Program-made: the position numbers and the translations under genes
Part shown: positions 1-8,237 of the stretch, piece by piece
How the letters are laid out: each line of letters opens with the position of its first letter
Position numbering within the stretch: position 1 is the first letter of the stretch
Notes under the pieces: generated by a model
Database searches by the model: none
Seen by the model: the letters and a program-made list of their open reading frames with translations, nothing else
Told to the model about the DNA's origin: nothing
Source: HLUCCA09 sp965277275
GTDB taxonomy: Bacteria; Pseudomonadota; Alphaproteobacteria; Rhodobacterales; Rhodobacteraceae
Assembly (NCBI GenBank): GCA_965277275.1
Contig: CBDICG010000001.1
Span: 620,001 to 684,000, forward strand
Length of the DNA: 64,000 nt
Reading direction: 5' to 3'

Positions 1-211
1 AGCCCGAGAGCGCGTTCTTCTTGTCGCCCATAAGGAGCATCGTGTCGGGTTCGCAGTGCGCGACGTGCAGGGAATCGATACCTCGCGCTGGCGGCGGACT
101 GCGCGGTCCAAAGGTCACTCAGGGATGATCGTTCAGCTCGGATCGGGCCCGCAACGGCGCATTCTGCCGGCGCTGGACATGCAACGCCTCGCTGCTGGCC
201 TCTGTGCCTGA
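1..211 (+). CDS. CheW/CheV-like chemotaxis protein, C-terminal fragment
   Basis: The reading frame is open from base 2 to a TGA at 209-211 and encodes the last 69 residues of a protein whose start lies left of the window. The segment has a hydrophobic strand, then HRVGFAVRDVQGID, then a basic stretch, a short MIVQL strand and a closing LPALDMQRLAAGL. That layout resembles the end of the CheW-like beta-barrel in chemotaxis coupling proteins, which finishes with a strand and a D-x-x-x-L-A helix. The call rests on overall pattern only; no catalytic residue supports it. A 97-base gap separates it from the gas-vesicle operon on the same strand. Confidence 0.4.
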   Translation, partial: ARERVLLVAHKEHRVGFAVRDVQGIDTSRWRRTARSKGHSGMIVQLGSGPQRRILPALDMQRLAAGLCA

Positions 212-308
212 CAAGGCCCGACACTCCCCGCATCTCAATTCGCATCGGTTTACCAAGCAGTAGGTATCTGCGTGGTAACCCTCCCTCAGCAAATGAACGG
301 AGAAGCCG

Positions 309-1439
309 TTGTCCCAGCCAGCTACGTCACTCCCCGATCCGACTCGGGGCTACTCCCTCGACCATGGCCCGTCCGGCTCGCCAGCCGATGTGGGAGCTGA
401 GCCCGTTTCCCGTCGAGCACGCTCGGATGCGGAAGGTCTCGGAAAGATCGGCGCTCCACCAGACCACTCCGCCGCATCATGTGAGCGTGAACTCGACATT
501 GCACTCCCTTGGTCCGATGAAAGCGAGACAAAGAGGTTTTATGAAGACGGCGAGTTGCACTCCGTCTTCAGCCGCGCAAGCGCATACCTGCAGGCAGGCA
601 TTCCGATCAGGTTCCAAGGCCCGGCCGGCATGGGCAAGACGGCCATGGCGCTGCGCGTTGCGCGCGCCCGGCAAAGACCCGTGGCTTTCCTGACAGGCCA
701 TGACCGTATGACTTCGGAAGACCTTATCGGTCGAGAAAGCGGTGAACACAGGACCCGCCTTGAAGACAAGTACATTGCAAGCGTCCGCAAGACAGAGACG
801 CGCGTGCTGAAGTACTGGACGGATGGCGCGCTTCTTGCCGCGATGACGCAAGGCCAGACCTTCGTCTATGACGAGTTCACTCGGGCACCACCCGAGGCAA
901 ACGTCCCGCTGCTTTCCGTCCTCGAAGAAGGCATCATGGCCTTCGCGCATCCCACCGAGGGCCGGCAGATCATTCGAGCGCATCCCGAGTTTCGCGTTCT
1001 GCTGACCTCGAACCCGGATGACTACAGCGGCAACAAGGATGCGCCCGATGCCCTGCTAGATCGCGTCGTAACCTTCGAGTTCTCTCATCTATCGGAACAC
1101 GCGCGAAGCCGCATTATTCAGAGCGCCACCGGGATCGCGCAACAGGATGCAGGCATCATCGCTGCGTTGCTGTCCGCGCTGACTGCCGACACCGGCACAC
1201 GTATTGCCGCGTCTCACAGGACCGGCATCCTGATCGCACGTCTCCTGATGTCTCAGGAATTGAACGCAGACATTGACGATCCGCGTTTCATCCAGATTTC
1301 TGCCGATGTGTTGCGCGGTCGGCTTACCCGACCGGACACCGAAGTGGCCGTACGGCAAGCCTGTGCGCACCTTCAGTCACGGTTGACGCAGCACAATGGC
1401 TCCCTCGCTGGCGCCGCAAGAGCGATGGGTCCGTCATGA
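309..1439 (+). CDS. gvpN: Gas vesicle protein GvpN, AAA+ ATPase
   Basis: GvpN is a MoxR-type AAA+ ATPase needed for enlargement of gas vesicles. Walker A (GPAGMGKT) is at residues 104-111 and Walker B lies in TFVYDEFTR near residue 195. It is followed by the EANVPLLSVLEE and HPEFRVLLTSNPDDY blocks diagnostic of GvpN, including sensor 1 (TSN). The start used is TTG at 309 with a GGAG seven bases upstream. It gives 376 aa, about 60 residues longer than usual, and the first 60 residues are low complexity, so a downstream GTG start near 388 is possible. This is the first gene of the gas-vesicle operon; its stop overlaps the next start (ATGA). Confidence 0.93.
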   Translation: MSQPATSLPDPTRGYSLDHGPSGSPADVGAEPVSRRARSDAEGLGKIGAPPDHSAASCERELDIALPWSDESETKRFYEDGELHSVFSRASAYLQAGIPIRFQGPAGMGKTAMALRVARARQRPVAFLTGHDRMTSEDLIGRESGEHRTRLEDKYIASVRKTETRVLKYWTDGALLAAMTQGQTFVYDEFTRAPPEANVPLLSVLEEGIMAFAHPTEGRQIIRAHPEFRVLLTSNPDDYSGNKDAPDALLDRVVTFEFSHLSEHARSRIIQSATGIAQQDAGIIAALLSALTADTGTRIAASHRTGILIARLLMSQELNADIDDPRFIQISADVLRGRLTRPDTEVAVRQACAHLQSRLTQHNGSLAGAARAMGPS

Positions 1440-1678
1440 AGAGACCGATGACGCCACCCCGCCCCCGTTCCGCATCCAGCACGAGACGCGCGCCGCGCAC
1501 GCGCGCCGACGCAGCCGTAGAACTCGTGCGGCTGGAGTTCGACATAGCGCGCCTTGGACGGCAGGTCGCCCTCCTCAACCGGCAGAGTTCCACGGCGCAT
1601 GCAGAGCTCCGCGCAGCACGCACGCGCGCAAAGGCGCTGCTTGAGAGGCTCGACACTGCGGAAGGATCCCCAGAATGA
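1436..1678 (+). CDS. Small basic helical protein in the gvp operon (GvpV-like by position)
   Basis: This 80-residue protein has a basic, proline- and arginine-rich N-terminus of about 22 residues, then a single amphipathic helical segment (from about residue 24 to 75) rich in Ala, Leu, Arg and Glu that could form a coiled coil. It overlaps gvpN upstream and gvpO downstream by 4 bases each, so translational coupling makes it a real gene. In several proteobacterial gas-vesicle clusters a small protein called GvpV follows gvpN. The position fits, but no sequence motif proves the identity. A structural or scaffold role in vesicle assembly is inference. Confidence 0.6.
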   Translation: MKRPMTPPRPRSASSTRRAPRTRADAAVELVRLEFDIARLGRQVALLNRQSSTAHAELRAARTRAKALLERLDTAEGSPE

Positions 1679-2004
1679 CCCTCCCGGAGCCTTCCGGCGC
1701 ATCTGACACCACGCGCACCGATTGGGAGAGCGAGGCGACGCGCCCTATTCCACTGATCGAGGCGATCGCTCGTGCCCGCGCTTCGGCCGCCGAACTCACC
1801 GGTCTGCCGGTCGACGGAATCGCGGCCAGCGAGCCCGACGGCTCGGGTGGATGGCGCGTCATTGTAGAGGTCGTTGAGGGGGCGGCGCGCATCGGAGAGA
1901 ACGATCTGCTCGCAGCCTATCGTGTCGAAATCGGAAGTGACGGCGCTTTGGCCGGATATGCCAGGCTGCGGCGCTATCGCCGCGAAGAAGGAGGCGAGGG
2001 ATGA
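1675..2004 (+). CDS. gvpO: Gas vesicle protein GvpO
   Basis: A 109-residue protein whose C-terminal half carries the GvpO signature: a tryptophan followed by a valine-rich strand (GGWRVIVEVVE), then the D-LLAAYRVEI segment, a glycine turn and YARLRRYRRE. GvpO is an accessory protein required for vesicle formation in haloarchaea and is found in most bacterial gvp clusters. Its biochemical role is unclear. The start ATG overlaps the preceding stop by 4 bases and its own stop overlaps the gvpJ start in the same way. Confidence 0.85.
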   Translation: MTLPEPSGASDTTRTDWESEATRPIPLIEAIARARASAAELTGLPVDGIAASEPDGSGGWRVIVEVVEGAARIGENDLLAAYRVEIGSDGALAGYARLRRYRREEGGEG

Positions 2005-2306
2005 CGCCACACCAGCCGAACGGTGCCCTCCGCTCCGATGGCCTCGCCGATGTTCTGGAGCGGATTCTCGACAAGGGTGTCGTGATTGCCGGAGACGTGT
2101 CTGTCTCACTCGTTGGGATCGAACTGCTGACGATCCGGCTAAGGCTTCTTATTGCGACCGTCGACAAGGCCAAAGAGCTCGGCATCAACTGGTGGGAGGC
2201 GGATCCGCGCCTGTGCACCGATGCCGCGCCGGCGGTCGAGGAAAACGCCGAACTCAAGGCAAGGATCGCCATTCTGGAGAACCGACTAGCCGCTCTGGAC
2301 GGCTGA
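2001..2306 (+). CDS. gvpJ: Gas vesicle protein GvpJ (GvpA-family minor shell/nucleation protein)
   Basis: This 101-residue member of the GvpA/J/M family has the core LADVLERILDKGVVI, SVSLVGIELLTIRLRL and ATVDKAKELGINWW. The K-A-K-E-x-G-x-x-WW sequence after the core and a C-terminal coiled-coil tail (about residues 78-100, ending RIAILENRLAAL) match GvpJ rather than the main shell protein GvpA. GvpJ is a minor component thought to help nucleate or cap the vesicle. A second GvpA-family paralogue lies at 7971-8237 and the true gvpA at 11099-11311. Confidence 0.88.
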   Translation: MTPHQPNGALRSDGLADVLERILDKGVVIAGDVSVSLVGIELLTIRLRLLIATVDKAKELGINWWEADPRLCTDAAPAVEENAELKARIAILENRLAALDG

Positions 2307-2381
2307 GCCAGCGCCCGCGCGTTAGTGTGCGGGCGCAACCAACCCTATCGCGACGGCGCCCCAACTCACGCAAGAGGATCC

Positions 2382-3017
2382 ATGACCGAGAAAAAGAAGA
2401 CGCAAAGTGGTGCGGCCGAAACCATCGCCGAACTGGACTCGAGATTGAACGGCCTGTTGGGGGCGCTTGGCAGCTCGCTGTCTGACGTCCTGGAAAGACT
2501 TGAAGACGCCGGCAGCGCCGAATTCCACCGCGCCCATGACATCGATACACCGCACGGACCGCTTCGTGCAGAGACAGGGGTGCGGGTGCGTTTCGCGGGC
2601 GAAGAGGTCGGGCAAACGGCCTCCGCCAAACCGGTCAACACGCCCCGCAAGGCGGCCAATCCGCCAAAGTCCCCTCCCGATGAGACCATCAGGACGCCAG
2701 ATCAGCAGCCTGTGCCCCCATCGACTGCCAAACCGCCGCTGGCACCGCGAACGCCCGATCTTGTCAGCTACACCAGCGGCGGAACCTGGTTCCTTTGTGC
2801 CGATCTTCCAGGTGTCTCCCCGTCAGATTTGCAGGTTGACATAGACCCGAGCGCGCCTTCTCCCGCGATCCGCATAGAGACGCGCGGAGATCGTCACTAT
2901 GCCGCCGAGCATTTGCTCCCCCCGCAAGTTGATCCCGCAACGATGACCTTTGAGCTCCGCAACGGTGTGCTGGAGATCGCACTCAGTGTATCGCTCGACG
3001 AGGAGCCCTCCGAATGA
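2382..3017 (+). CDS. gvpH: GvpH-like protein with C-terminal Hsp20/alpha-crystallin domain
   Basis: A 211-residue protein starting at ATG 2382, preceded by an AGAGG ribosome site. Residues 1-50 are helical; residues about 70-130 are proline- and lysine-rich and probably disordered. Residues about 130-205 form an alpha-crystallin-like beta domain (TWFLCADLPGVSPSDLQVDID ... ELRNGVLEIALSV), where A-DLPG and NGVLEI are the Hsp20 hallmarks. Gas-vesicle clusters often include GvpH, a small-heat-shock-protein relative believed to keep hydrophobic Gvp proteins soluble. Its stop overlaps the gvpF start by 4 bases. Confidence 0.75.
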   Translation: MTEKKKTQSGAAETIAELDSRLNGLLGALGSSLSDVLERLEDAGSAEFHRAHDIDTPHGPLRAETGVRVRFAGEEVGQTASAKPVNTPRKAANPPKSPPDETIRTPDQQPVPPSTAKPPLAPRTPDLVSYTSGGTWFLCADLPGVSPSDLQVDIDPSAPSPAIRIETRGDRHYAAEHLLPPQVDPATMTFELRNGVLEIALSVSLDEEPSE

Positions 3018-3829
3018 CATCCACGCCCCTCACCACACACAGCGAGAGCCCCGAAGCGCTCTACCTCTATGCCATCTTCCAAGACGCCGTGCCAACCCTG
3101 CAAGATGCCCTCGCAGGCCTGAAGGGGGCGACCCCCGGCCCCCCGCGCCAGTTGGACATCGCCGGCCGGACCGTGATCGTTGGCGCCCATGATGGGGGTG
3201 AAATCCTCCAGACCCGGCGGCGCATGTTGGCCCATACCCACATTCTGGAAACGGCGATGTCGCACGCCCCGCTTCTGCCCATGCGCTTCGGCCACGTTGC
3301 GCAAAGCCCGGACGACCTCGCCACATTGCTCGAGCATCACAGCGCAGCGATCGACGCGCAGTTTGAACGCCTGGGCAACAACGTGGAGGTCGGCCTGAGG
3401 GTCAGTTTCCCAAGGTCGGCCGCATTGGAGGCTCTCATTCTGGAGGATCCAACCCTTGCAGCGCACCGCGACCGGCTCACCGGGCGCGGTGCAGAGGCGC
3501 ATTTTGATCGGATAGAGCTCGGCAGGCGTGTCGCAGAACAGTTAGACCGCCGTCGCACATCGGCTCAGCACCTACTGGTATCGGCGCTGACAAAGCAGTG
3601 CGCGTCCCACATTCTGAGGGCCCCGGAAGAAGACGTCGAAATCCTGCGTGCGGAGTGCCTGATCGCTCCCGATGACATCGGATCGCTGGGGAATTGGGCA
3701 GATACGGCGGCCCGCGCGTCCGGATTTGCACCTGACGCGGAGCCCGAAGTGCGCCTTGTAGGTCCGGTGCCGCCCTACCATTTCGTCAATCTTGCCCTGT
3801 CAGCACCCGAGGTGCCTGCATGGGCCTGA
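3014..3829 (+). CDS. gvpF: Gas vesicle protein GvpF/GvpL family (copy 1)
   Basis: A 271-residue protein with the GvpF/L layout: an N-terminal LYLYAIF strand, the strongly conserved HAPLLPMRFGHVAQS segment near residues 85-99, a middle beta domain, a helical stretch and a C-terminal VGPVPPYHFVNL. GvpF and GvpL bind GvpA and are structural accessory proteins needed early in vesicle formation. The gene overlaps gvpH by 4 bases and gvpG by 10 bases. Gene order gvpF-gvpG is typical. This is the most canonical of the four GvpF/L-type proteins in the operon. Confidence 0.9.
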   Translation: MTSTPLTTHSESPEALYLYAIFQDAVPTLQDALAGLKGATPGPPRQLDIAGRTVIVGAHDGGEILQTRRRMLAHTHILETAMSHAPLLPMRFGHVAQSPDDLATLLEHHSAAIDAQFERLGNNVEVGLRVSFPRSAALEALILEDPTLAAHRDRLTGRGAEAHFDRIELGRRVAEQLDRRRTSAQHLLVSALTKQCASHILRAPEEDVEILRAECLIAPDDIGSLGNWADTAARASGFAPDAEPEVRLVGPVPPYHFVNLALSAPEVPAWA

Positions 3830-4053
3830 TCTCGAATCTGCTGCTTCTGCCGCTGACCGGCCCGGGCAAGGGAGCGCTCTGGGTTGCTCGGCAAGTCCAC
3901 GAGGCGGCGGACAAGGAAATCTCGGATCCGGCGTCGATTCGAAGGGCTCTCCGCGCGCTCGAGGTACAACTCGAAGCCGGTGAGATTGATGAGGAGACGT
4001 TCGAAGAGGCCGAGATCGTGCTTCTGCGCCGGCTCCAGCCAGGCGCCGCATGA
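3820..4053 (+). CDS. gvpG: Gas vesicle protein GvpG
   Basis: A 77-residue protein beginning MGLISNLLLLPLTGPGKGALWVA, the typical GvpG N-terminus: a hydrophobic helix with a GP-G-K turn. It is followed by an acidic helix (about residues 26-72) containing LEVQLEAGEIDEETFEEAE, which matches GvpG proteins in length and charge pattern. GvpG is an accessory protein whose precise role is not settled. The start lies inside the last codons of gvpF (10-base overlap), and the stop overlaps the start of the AAA ATPase by 4 bases. Confidence 0.9.
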   Translation: MGLISNLLLLPLTGPGKGALWVARQVHEAADKEISDPASIRRALRALEVQLEAGEIDEETFEEAEIVLLRRLQPGAA

Positions 4054-6200
4054 CAGCGCTACGCCTCCCCCTTGCGCCCGGCCCGGCGACCGATGGCGGG
4101 CGCGCGATTGTCCGTCTGACGCCATCCGACATGGAGCGTGCCGCACTGCGTCCGGGCGACATCGTCGCTCTCAGGGGGATGCGGTGCACCCACGCACGTT
4201 TGCTTCCCAGCCAGTCGTCCAATAGCGCCGTCTGTACGGACGGGATTACAGCCGCCAATGCCGGGGCAAGCTGGGGTGAGGTGGTGTCGCTTTCAAAGGC
4301 GGAGCTCCCAGCGCTGAACGCCATCCGGCTCAAGGCTCCTGCGACATACGAAATAAAGTCCTTTGCCCCGGCGCTCCAGGATATGAGCCTGAGTGTCGGC
4401 GACCGGCACATCCTCTACCCAGAGCCGATCTCGGCCGGTATCACGCCGCAGCCGATCGACGTGACGGTGGAAGATCTTGATCCGCCCGGAGCCGGGCGCG
4501 TCGGGCCTGCGACGCAGATTGTCATCACGGCCCCTGAGCCCGCACACCCCGACTATCCGGGGGTCGCTGGCCTCGCCCGGCAGATCGCGGCGATCCACGA
4601 GATGGTCGAGTTGCCGCTGGAGCGCCCTGATCTCTTCGAGAGGCTCGGACTTGCGCCGCCACGCGGTGTCCTTTTCACCGGCCCCCCCGGATCCGGCAAG
4701 ACGCTGCTGGCACGCGCCCTTGCCGAGCGCACCGCATCGGCCTTCTTTCAGATCGCCGGCCCGGAGATCGTATCAAAGCACTACGGCGAAACTGAACGCG
4801 CGCTGCGTGACGTCTTCACCGCGGCCGCGAAGAAAGGTCCCGCTATTGTCTTCATTGACGAGATCGACGCGATTGCCCCCCAACGCGATGCGCTTTCCGG
4901 GGAAAAGCAGGTCGAACGGCGGGTCGTCGGGCAACTTCTGACCCTCATGGATGGTCTCGCCCCGCGGGATCGCCTCGTCGTCATCGCGGCGACGAACCTG
5001 CCCGACACGCTCGACCCCGCCCTGCGCCGACCGGGCCGTTTCGAGCGAGAAATAGCGTTCACCGCCCCCGACACTGATGCACGACGCGAGATCCTCGCCT
5101 TGCACCTGGCGGACGCGCCGCTCTCCCAGGATGTGGATTTGCTCTCCGTGGCACAACAAAGCTCGGGATATCTCGGAGCCGATCTGGCGGCACTGGCCCG
5201 CGAGGCGGGACTCGCAGCGCTCGACCGCGCCCGCAGGGACGCGGGCGGAAGCGATCACATCAGCGCAGCAGACCTTTTCCTGACAAAGGATGACCTCGAC
5301 TCTGCGATTGCCCGAACCCGTCCAAGCCTTCTGCGCGCCGATGCCTTCGACGCCACCCCCCCCGGATGGACCGATGTCGGCGGCCTAGAAGACACCAAGG
5401 CGGCGCTTACAGAGGCGGTCATCTGGCCGCTGCGCCATCGCGAGGCCTTCACCTCGCTCGGCCTCACTCCGCCCAGAGGCATCCTTCTGTCCGGCCAACC
5501 CGGAACCGGGAAAACCCTGCTGGCGCGGGCGCTTGCAACGGAAGCGGGGATGAACTTCGTGCCCGTCCAAACATCCAGCATCCTTTCGCAATACCTTGGT
5601 GAAGCCGAACGTGCGGTTGAGGCCGTTTTCCGGCGTGCGCGTCTGGTGTCGCCATGCCTGCTTTTCTTCGATGAGCTCGACACGCTGACTCTGGCCCGGG
5701 GCGAAGCCGACGCGGCCACCGACAGGGTCATCGCCCAGATTCTGACGGAAATCGACGGATTGCAGCCGAACGCCGGCATCACGGTGATCGGAGCAACAAA
5801 CCGGCCCGAACGCATTGATCCGGCGCTTCTCAGGGCGGGCCGGTTTGACCTCGCGATCCGGATGGAACTCCCCGAACAAGCGAGCCGAGCAGACATTCTG
5901 GCCATTCACACGCGCGGGCGCAGCCTTGACGGCACGGTCGATCTGGATGCAGTCGCACTGGCCACACAGGGCGCGACGCCCGCGGATCTGGCGTCTATCG
6001 TTGCGACTGCGGCCCGCAAAGCGCTTGTGCGCTGGCGGTCCGGTGGCGGTCAATCCGCCCCCGCAATCCAACAAGTAGATCTCGAAAACGCTGTGCAGGA
6101 CTGGGCGACGCGGAGCACCCGTCTGTGCGGCTCAGACGCTCCGAGAGCCGCCCCCGCTGGCGGCACAACCGCGCCGCAGACGCAGGCGCAGCCGAAGTGA
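4050..6200 (+). CDS. Cdc48/p97-type tandem AAA ATPase embedded in the gvp operon
   Basis: The 716-residue product has a Cdc48-like N-terminal region (about residues 1-170) and two AAA modules. The first has Walker A GPPGSGKT near residues 211-218, Walker B IVFIDEIDAI near 265 and an AATNLPDTLDPALRRPGRF sensor/arginine-finger block. The second has Walker A GQPGTGKT near 482-489, Walker B LLFFDELD near 537 and ATNRPERIDPALLRAGRF. All catalytic elements look intact, so it should be an active hexameric unfoldase. The gene overlaps gvpG by 4 bases, which ties it to gas-vesicle biogenesis or turnover. That role is inferred from position; the family generally extracts or unfolds proteins. Confidence 0.92.
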   Translation: MTALRLPLAPGPATDGGRAIVRLTPSDMERAALRPGDIVALRGMRCTHARLLPSQSSNSAVCTDGITAANAGASWGEVVSLSKAELPALNAIRLKAPATYEIKSFAPALQDMSLSVGDRHILYPEPISAGITPQPIDVTVEDLDPPGAGRVGPATQIVITAPEPAHPDYPGVAGLARQIAAIHEMVELPLERPDLFERLGLAPPRGVLFTGPPGSGKTLLARALAERTASAFFQIAGPEIVSKHYGETERALRDVFTAAAKKGPAIVFIDEIDAIAPQRDALSGEKQVERRVVGQLLTLMDGLAPRDRLVVIAATNLPDTLDPALRRPGRFEREIAFTAPDTDARREILALHLADAPLSQDVDLLSVAQQSSGYLGADLAALAREAGLAALDRARRDAGGSDHISAADLFLTKDDLDSAIARTRPSLLRADAFDATPPGWTDVGGLEDTKAALTEAVIWPLRHREAFTSLGLTPPRGILLSGQPGTGKTLLARALATEAGMNFVPVQTSSILSQYLGEAERAVEAVFRRARLVSPCLLFFDELDTLTLARGEADAATDRVIAQILTEIDGLQPNAGITVIGATNRPERIDPALLRAGRFDLAIRMELPEQASRADILAIHTRGRSLDGTVDLDAVALATQGATPADLASIVATAARKALVRWRSGGGQSAPAIQQVDLENAVQDWATRSTRLCGSDAPRAAPAGGTTAPQTQAQPK

Positions 6201-6241
6201 GACTCCCGTACCCACGCTTTACCCTCAGAAGGAGGACAGCG

Positions 6242-7192
6242 ATGACACGCCGAAACCTGGAACTGATTGCCCTGAGTGATCGCCCGGACCACCACTCGTG
6301 TCCTCCGCTGCCCGAGGGCTGCGAAGAGGTGCGGCTTGGGGAACGAGTATCCGCGCTTGTCGGGGAACGGCCCGCCGAGCCCAAGCGCTCACAATCGAAG
6401 CTCCGGCGCCGTAAGACCTTCGGTGCCGCGGCGCTGCTGCGTCAGCAAAGGCTAGAGTCTATCCTGACGTATGGCACCCTGCTCCCCTTCGCGCCGGGAA
6501 CACCGCGGCCGGACAACCTCGCACATATGGCTGCCGCCAATGCGGACACAATTGCGCGGGGCCACGATCAGCTCCGAGGCAGGGTGCAATACCAGGTCGT
6601 CGTGTCCTGGAGTGCAAGTGAAGCGCCCGCCCATTTCGGCATCTCACCCCAGGCGACGGCGGCTCTGCAATCGCGGCTGCGCGAAGCAATCTCAGATTGC
6701 CTTGTCGAGGTGACCGACGATGCGATCGCACTGCCCTGCCGGTCTGACGATGTTGCCAACATCGTGATCCTCGTCGACACCACGCAGATTCAGGCTTTGG
6801 AGAGGGCTCTCGAAGACGTTGATGCTCTCTGGACCGAAGGCCTGAGGATCCGCCTGCTCGGCCCCGGCCCGGCCGTCTCCTTTGCGCGCGCACAGATTTC
6901 GCATGTAACCGCGTCGGCCGTGCGCGATGCTGTCGCGCTTCTTGCCCTCGCTCCGGATACTCCCATCACCCCGCACGCCTTGTCGCAGATGCGCAAGGCC
7001 GCGCTCCGCCGGGCTCACGAGCCGGATGCACCGGGCCCTGATGAGATCGAACGGGCCACTGCGATCGCTGCGCTCTGTAGCGCTCTGGCTGTACGCCCGG
7101 ACACGATTGACGACGTGCCTATGATCACGCTCCACCGAGATGGCCCACCGCTGAAGGTCTGGGCTCGGACGTCACTCGGGGAGGTTGCGTGA
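6242..7192 (+). CDS. GvpF/GvpL-family protein (copy 2), N-terminally extended
   Basis: A 316-residue protein from ATG 6242 with the strongest ribosome site of the operon (AGAAGGAGG, 41 bases after the AAA ATPase stop). Residues 1-65 are a polar, basic extension. Next comes LTYGTLLPFAPGT, equivalent to the conserved segment of GvpF/L. Then follows VQYQVVVSWS in the middle domain, a helical region and a strand ending LLGPGPAVSFA near residue 205, similar to the GPWP-Y-F end of other copies. An extra helical domain of about 100 residues follows that is not part of a standard GvpF/L. Assignment is by motif spacing. The GvpA-binding role is inferred from family. Confidence 0.65.
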   Translation: MTRRNLELIALSDRPDHHSCPPLPEGCEEVRLGERVSALVGERPAEPKRSQSKLRRRKTFGAAALLRQQRLESILTYGTLLPFAPGTPRPDNLAHMAAANADTIARGHDQLRGRVQYQVVVSWSASEAPAHFGISPQATAALQSRLREAISDCLVEVTDDAIALPCRSDDVANIVILVDTTQIQALERALEDVDALWTEGLRIRLLGPGPAVSFARAQISHVTASAVRDAVALLALAPDTPITPHALSQMRKAALRRAHEPDAPGPDEIERATAIAALCSALAVRPDTIDDVPMITLHRDGPPLKVWARTSLGEVA

Positions 7193-7971
7193 TGGCGCTC
7201 ATGTTGCACGGTTTGGTGCGCGACATCCCCATGGAGCACCACTTCAAGCCCGTGCTCAGGTTGGCCTCCGTCCACCCGATACCCGGGCTTGACCTGATCG
7301 CGGTCTGTTCGACCTACACGGAGCAGCCCGCAACCGACCCCGAAGGAGAGATGACCGCCGCGCTCCGACACCATGACCTTCTGGCCCAACTCGCAGCCGC
7401 AACGGATGTCCTCCCCGTACGTTTCGGAACCGTCTTTTCAGGCGAGGCTGCCCTCATGCGCGCACTGGAGCAGCAATCTTCGACCTATCGCGATGCAGCC
7501 AAACGGCTGGCGGGCAAGGTCGAGTTCGCTCTGCGCGCAACACGGCAGCAGATCAAGGAACGACGCGCCACGCATACTCCACAGGGAGCGAACTCGGATG
7601 ATCACAGGGCGATTGGCGAAGCAACCCCGACGACAGGCCGAGGGTATCTTACGCGCCAGCGGCATCTGCGAAACGATCGCACCGACGCGTCTGCCCGGCT
7701 CGCCGCCATACTGGAGAAAGTCTCTGTCCTGGCCGAGCGTCACTCCAGCAGCATCGCCCCGGGCCACCCGAGGGGCGACAGGATCTTCGATCTCGCGCTT
7801 CTCGTACCACGAGACTCTGCTCCAAGCTTACAGGCCGATCTCGACGTTCTGAGCTCGGATGCCTCTGCTTTAGGTGTGAATCTGGAGCTTCTTGGGCCAT
7901 GGCCTGCCTATAGCTTCTGCGATCCATTGGAGAGCACCCCTGAATCTGCTGCAAGTGGTCAGGCCGCGTGA
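7192..7971 (+). CDS. gvpL: Gas vesicle protein GvpF/GvpL family (copy 3)
   Basis: A 259-residue protein from ATG 7192, one base overlapping the previous stop; a GTG at 7189 would also be in frame. GGAGG lies 7 bases before the ATG. It has the clear GvpF/L motif ATDVLPVRFGTVFSG near residues 65-80, a KVEFALRA strand, a polar loop, then RIFDLALLVPRD and LELLGPWPAYSFCD at the C-terminus. The operon needs at least two distinct GvpF/L proteins; this one is the best match to GvpL. Its stop overlaps the following GvpA-family gene. Confidence 0.85.
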   Translation: MALMLHGLVRDIPMEHHFKPVLRLASVHPIPGLDLIAVCSTYTEQPATDPEGEMTAALRHHDLLAQLAAATDVLPVRFGTVFSGEAALMRALEQQSSTYRDAAKRLAGKVEFALRATRQQIKERRATHTPQGANSDDHRAIGEATPTTGRGYLTRQRHLRNDRTDASARLAAILEKVSVLAERHSSSIAPGHPRGDRIFDLALLVPRDSAPSLQADLDVLSSDASALGVNLELLGPWPAYSFCDPLESTPESAASGQAA

Positions 7972-8237
7972 TGTCGGAGCCCGCGCAAATCATACGCTTC
8001 GCGACGCCCAACGATGTCCTCGCGACCTCCGAAACGCGCCTTGTCGACGTCGTGGATAGATTGCTCGATGCAGGGATCGTGATACGCGCAGAGCTCTGGC
8101 TCACCGTTGCGGACATTGAGCTCGTCTTCCTTGGAGCTGACATTCTTCTGGCCAATCCCGAGGCCATCACACGTCATCGCACCAAACGCGCGGGCTTGGC
8201 TCCCGCGCGGGCGGAAGGGGCTCGATCACCGGCATGA
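7971..8237 (+). CDS. GvpA-family minor protein, GvpS/GvpM-like
   Basis: An 88-residue protein with the GvpA-family fold: LVDVVDRLLDAGIVIRAELWLTVADIELVFLGADILL at residues about 24-60. The IELVFLG-x-x-I-L segment resembles GvpS/GvpM minor proteins rather than GvpA or GvpJ, which have IEL-x-x-I. It is much more divergent from the gvpA at 11099 than gvpJ is. It overlaps the flanking GvpF/L-like genes on both sides. Minor GvpA paralogues are thought to act in nucleation or tip formation. Confidence 0.78.
   Translation: MSEPAQIIRFATPNDVLATSETRLVDVVDRLLDAGIVIRAELWLTVADIELVFLGADILLANPEAITRHRTKRAGLAPARAEGARSPA

Noticed and set aside
1..308. Possible pyp (photoactive yellow protein) gene at the left edge
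   Set aside because: The only coding-like segment ends at 211 and resembles the end of a CheW-type domain; no PYP chromophore-Cys motif is visible.
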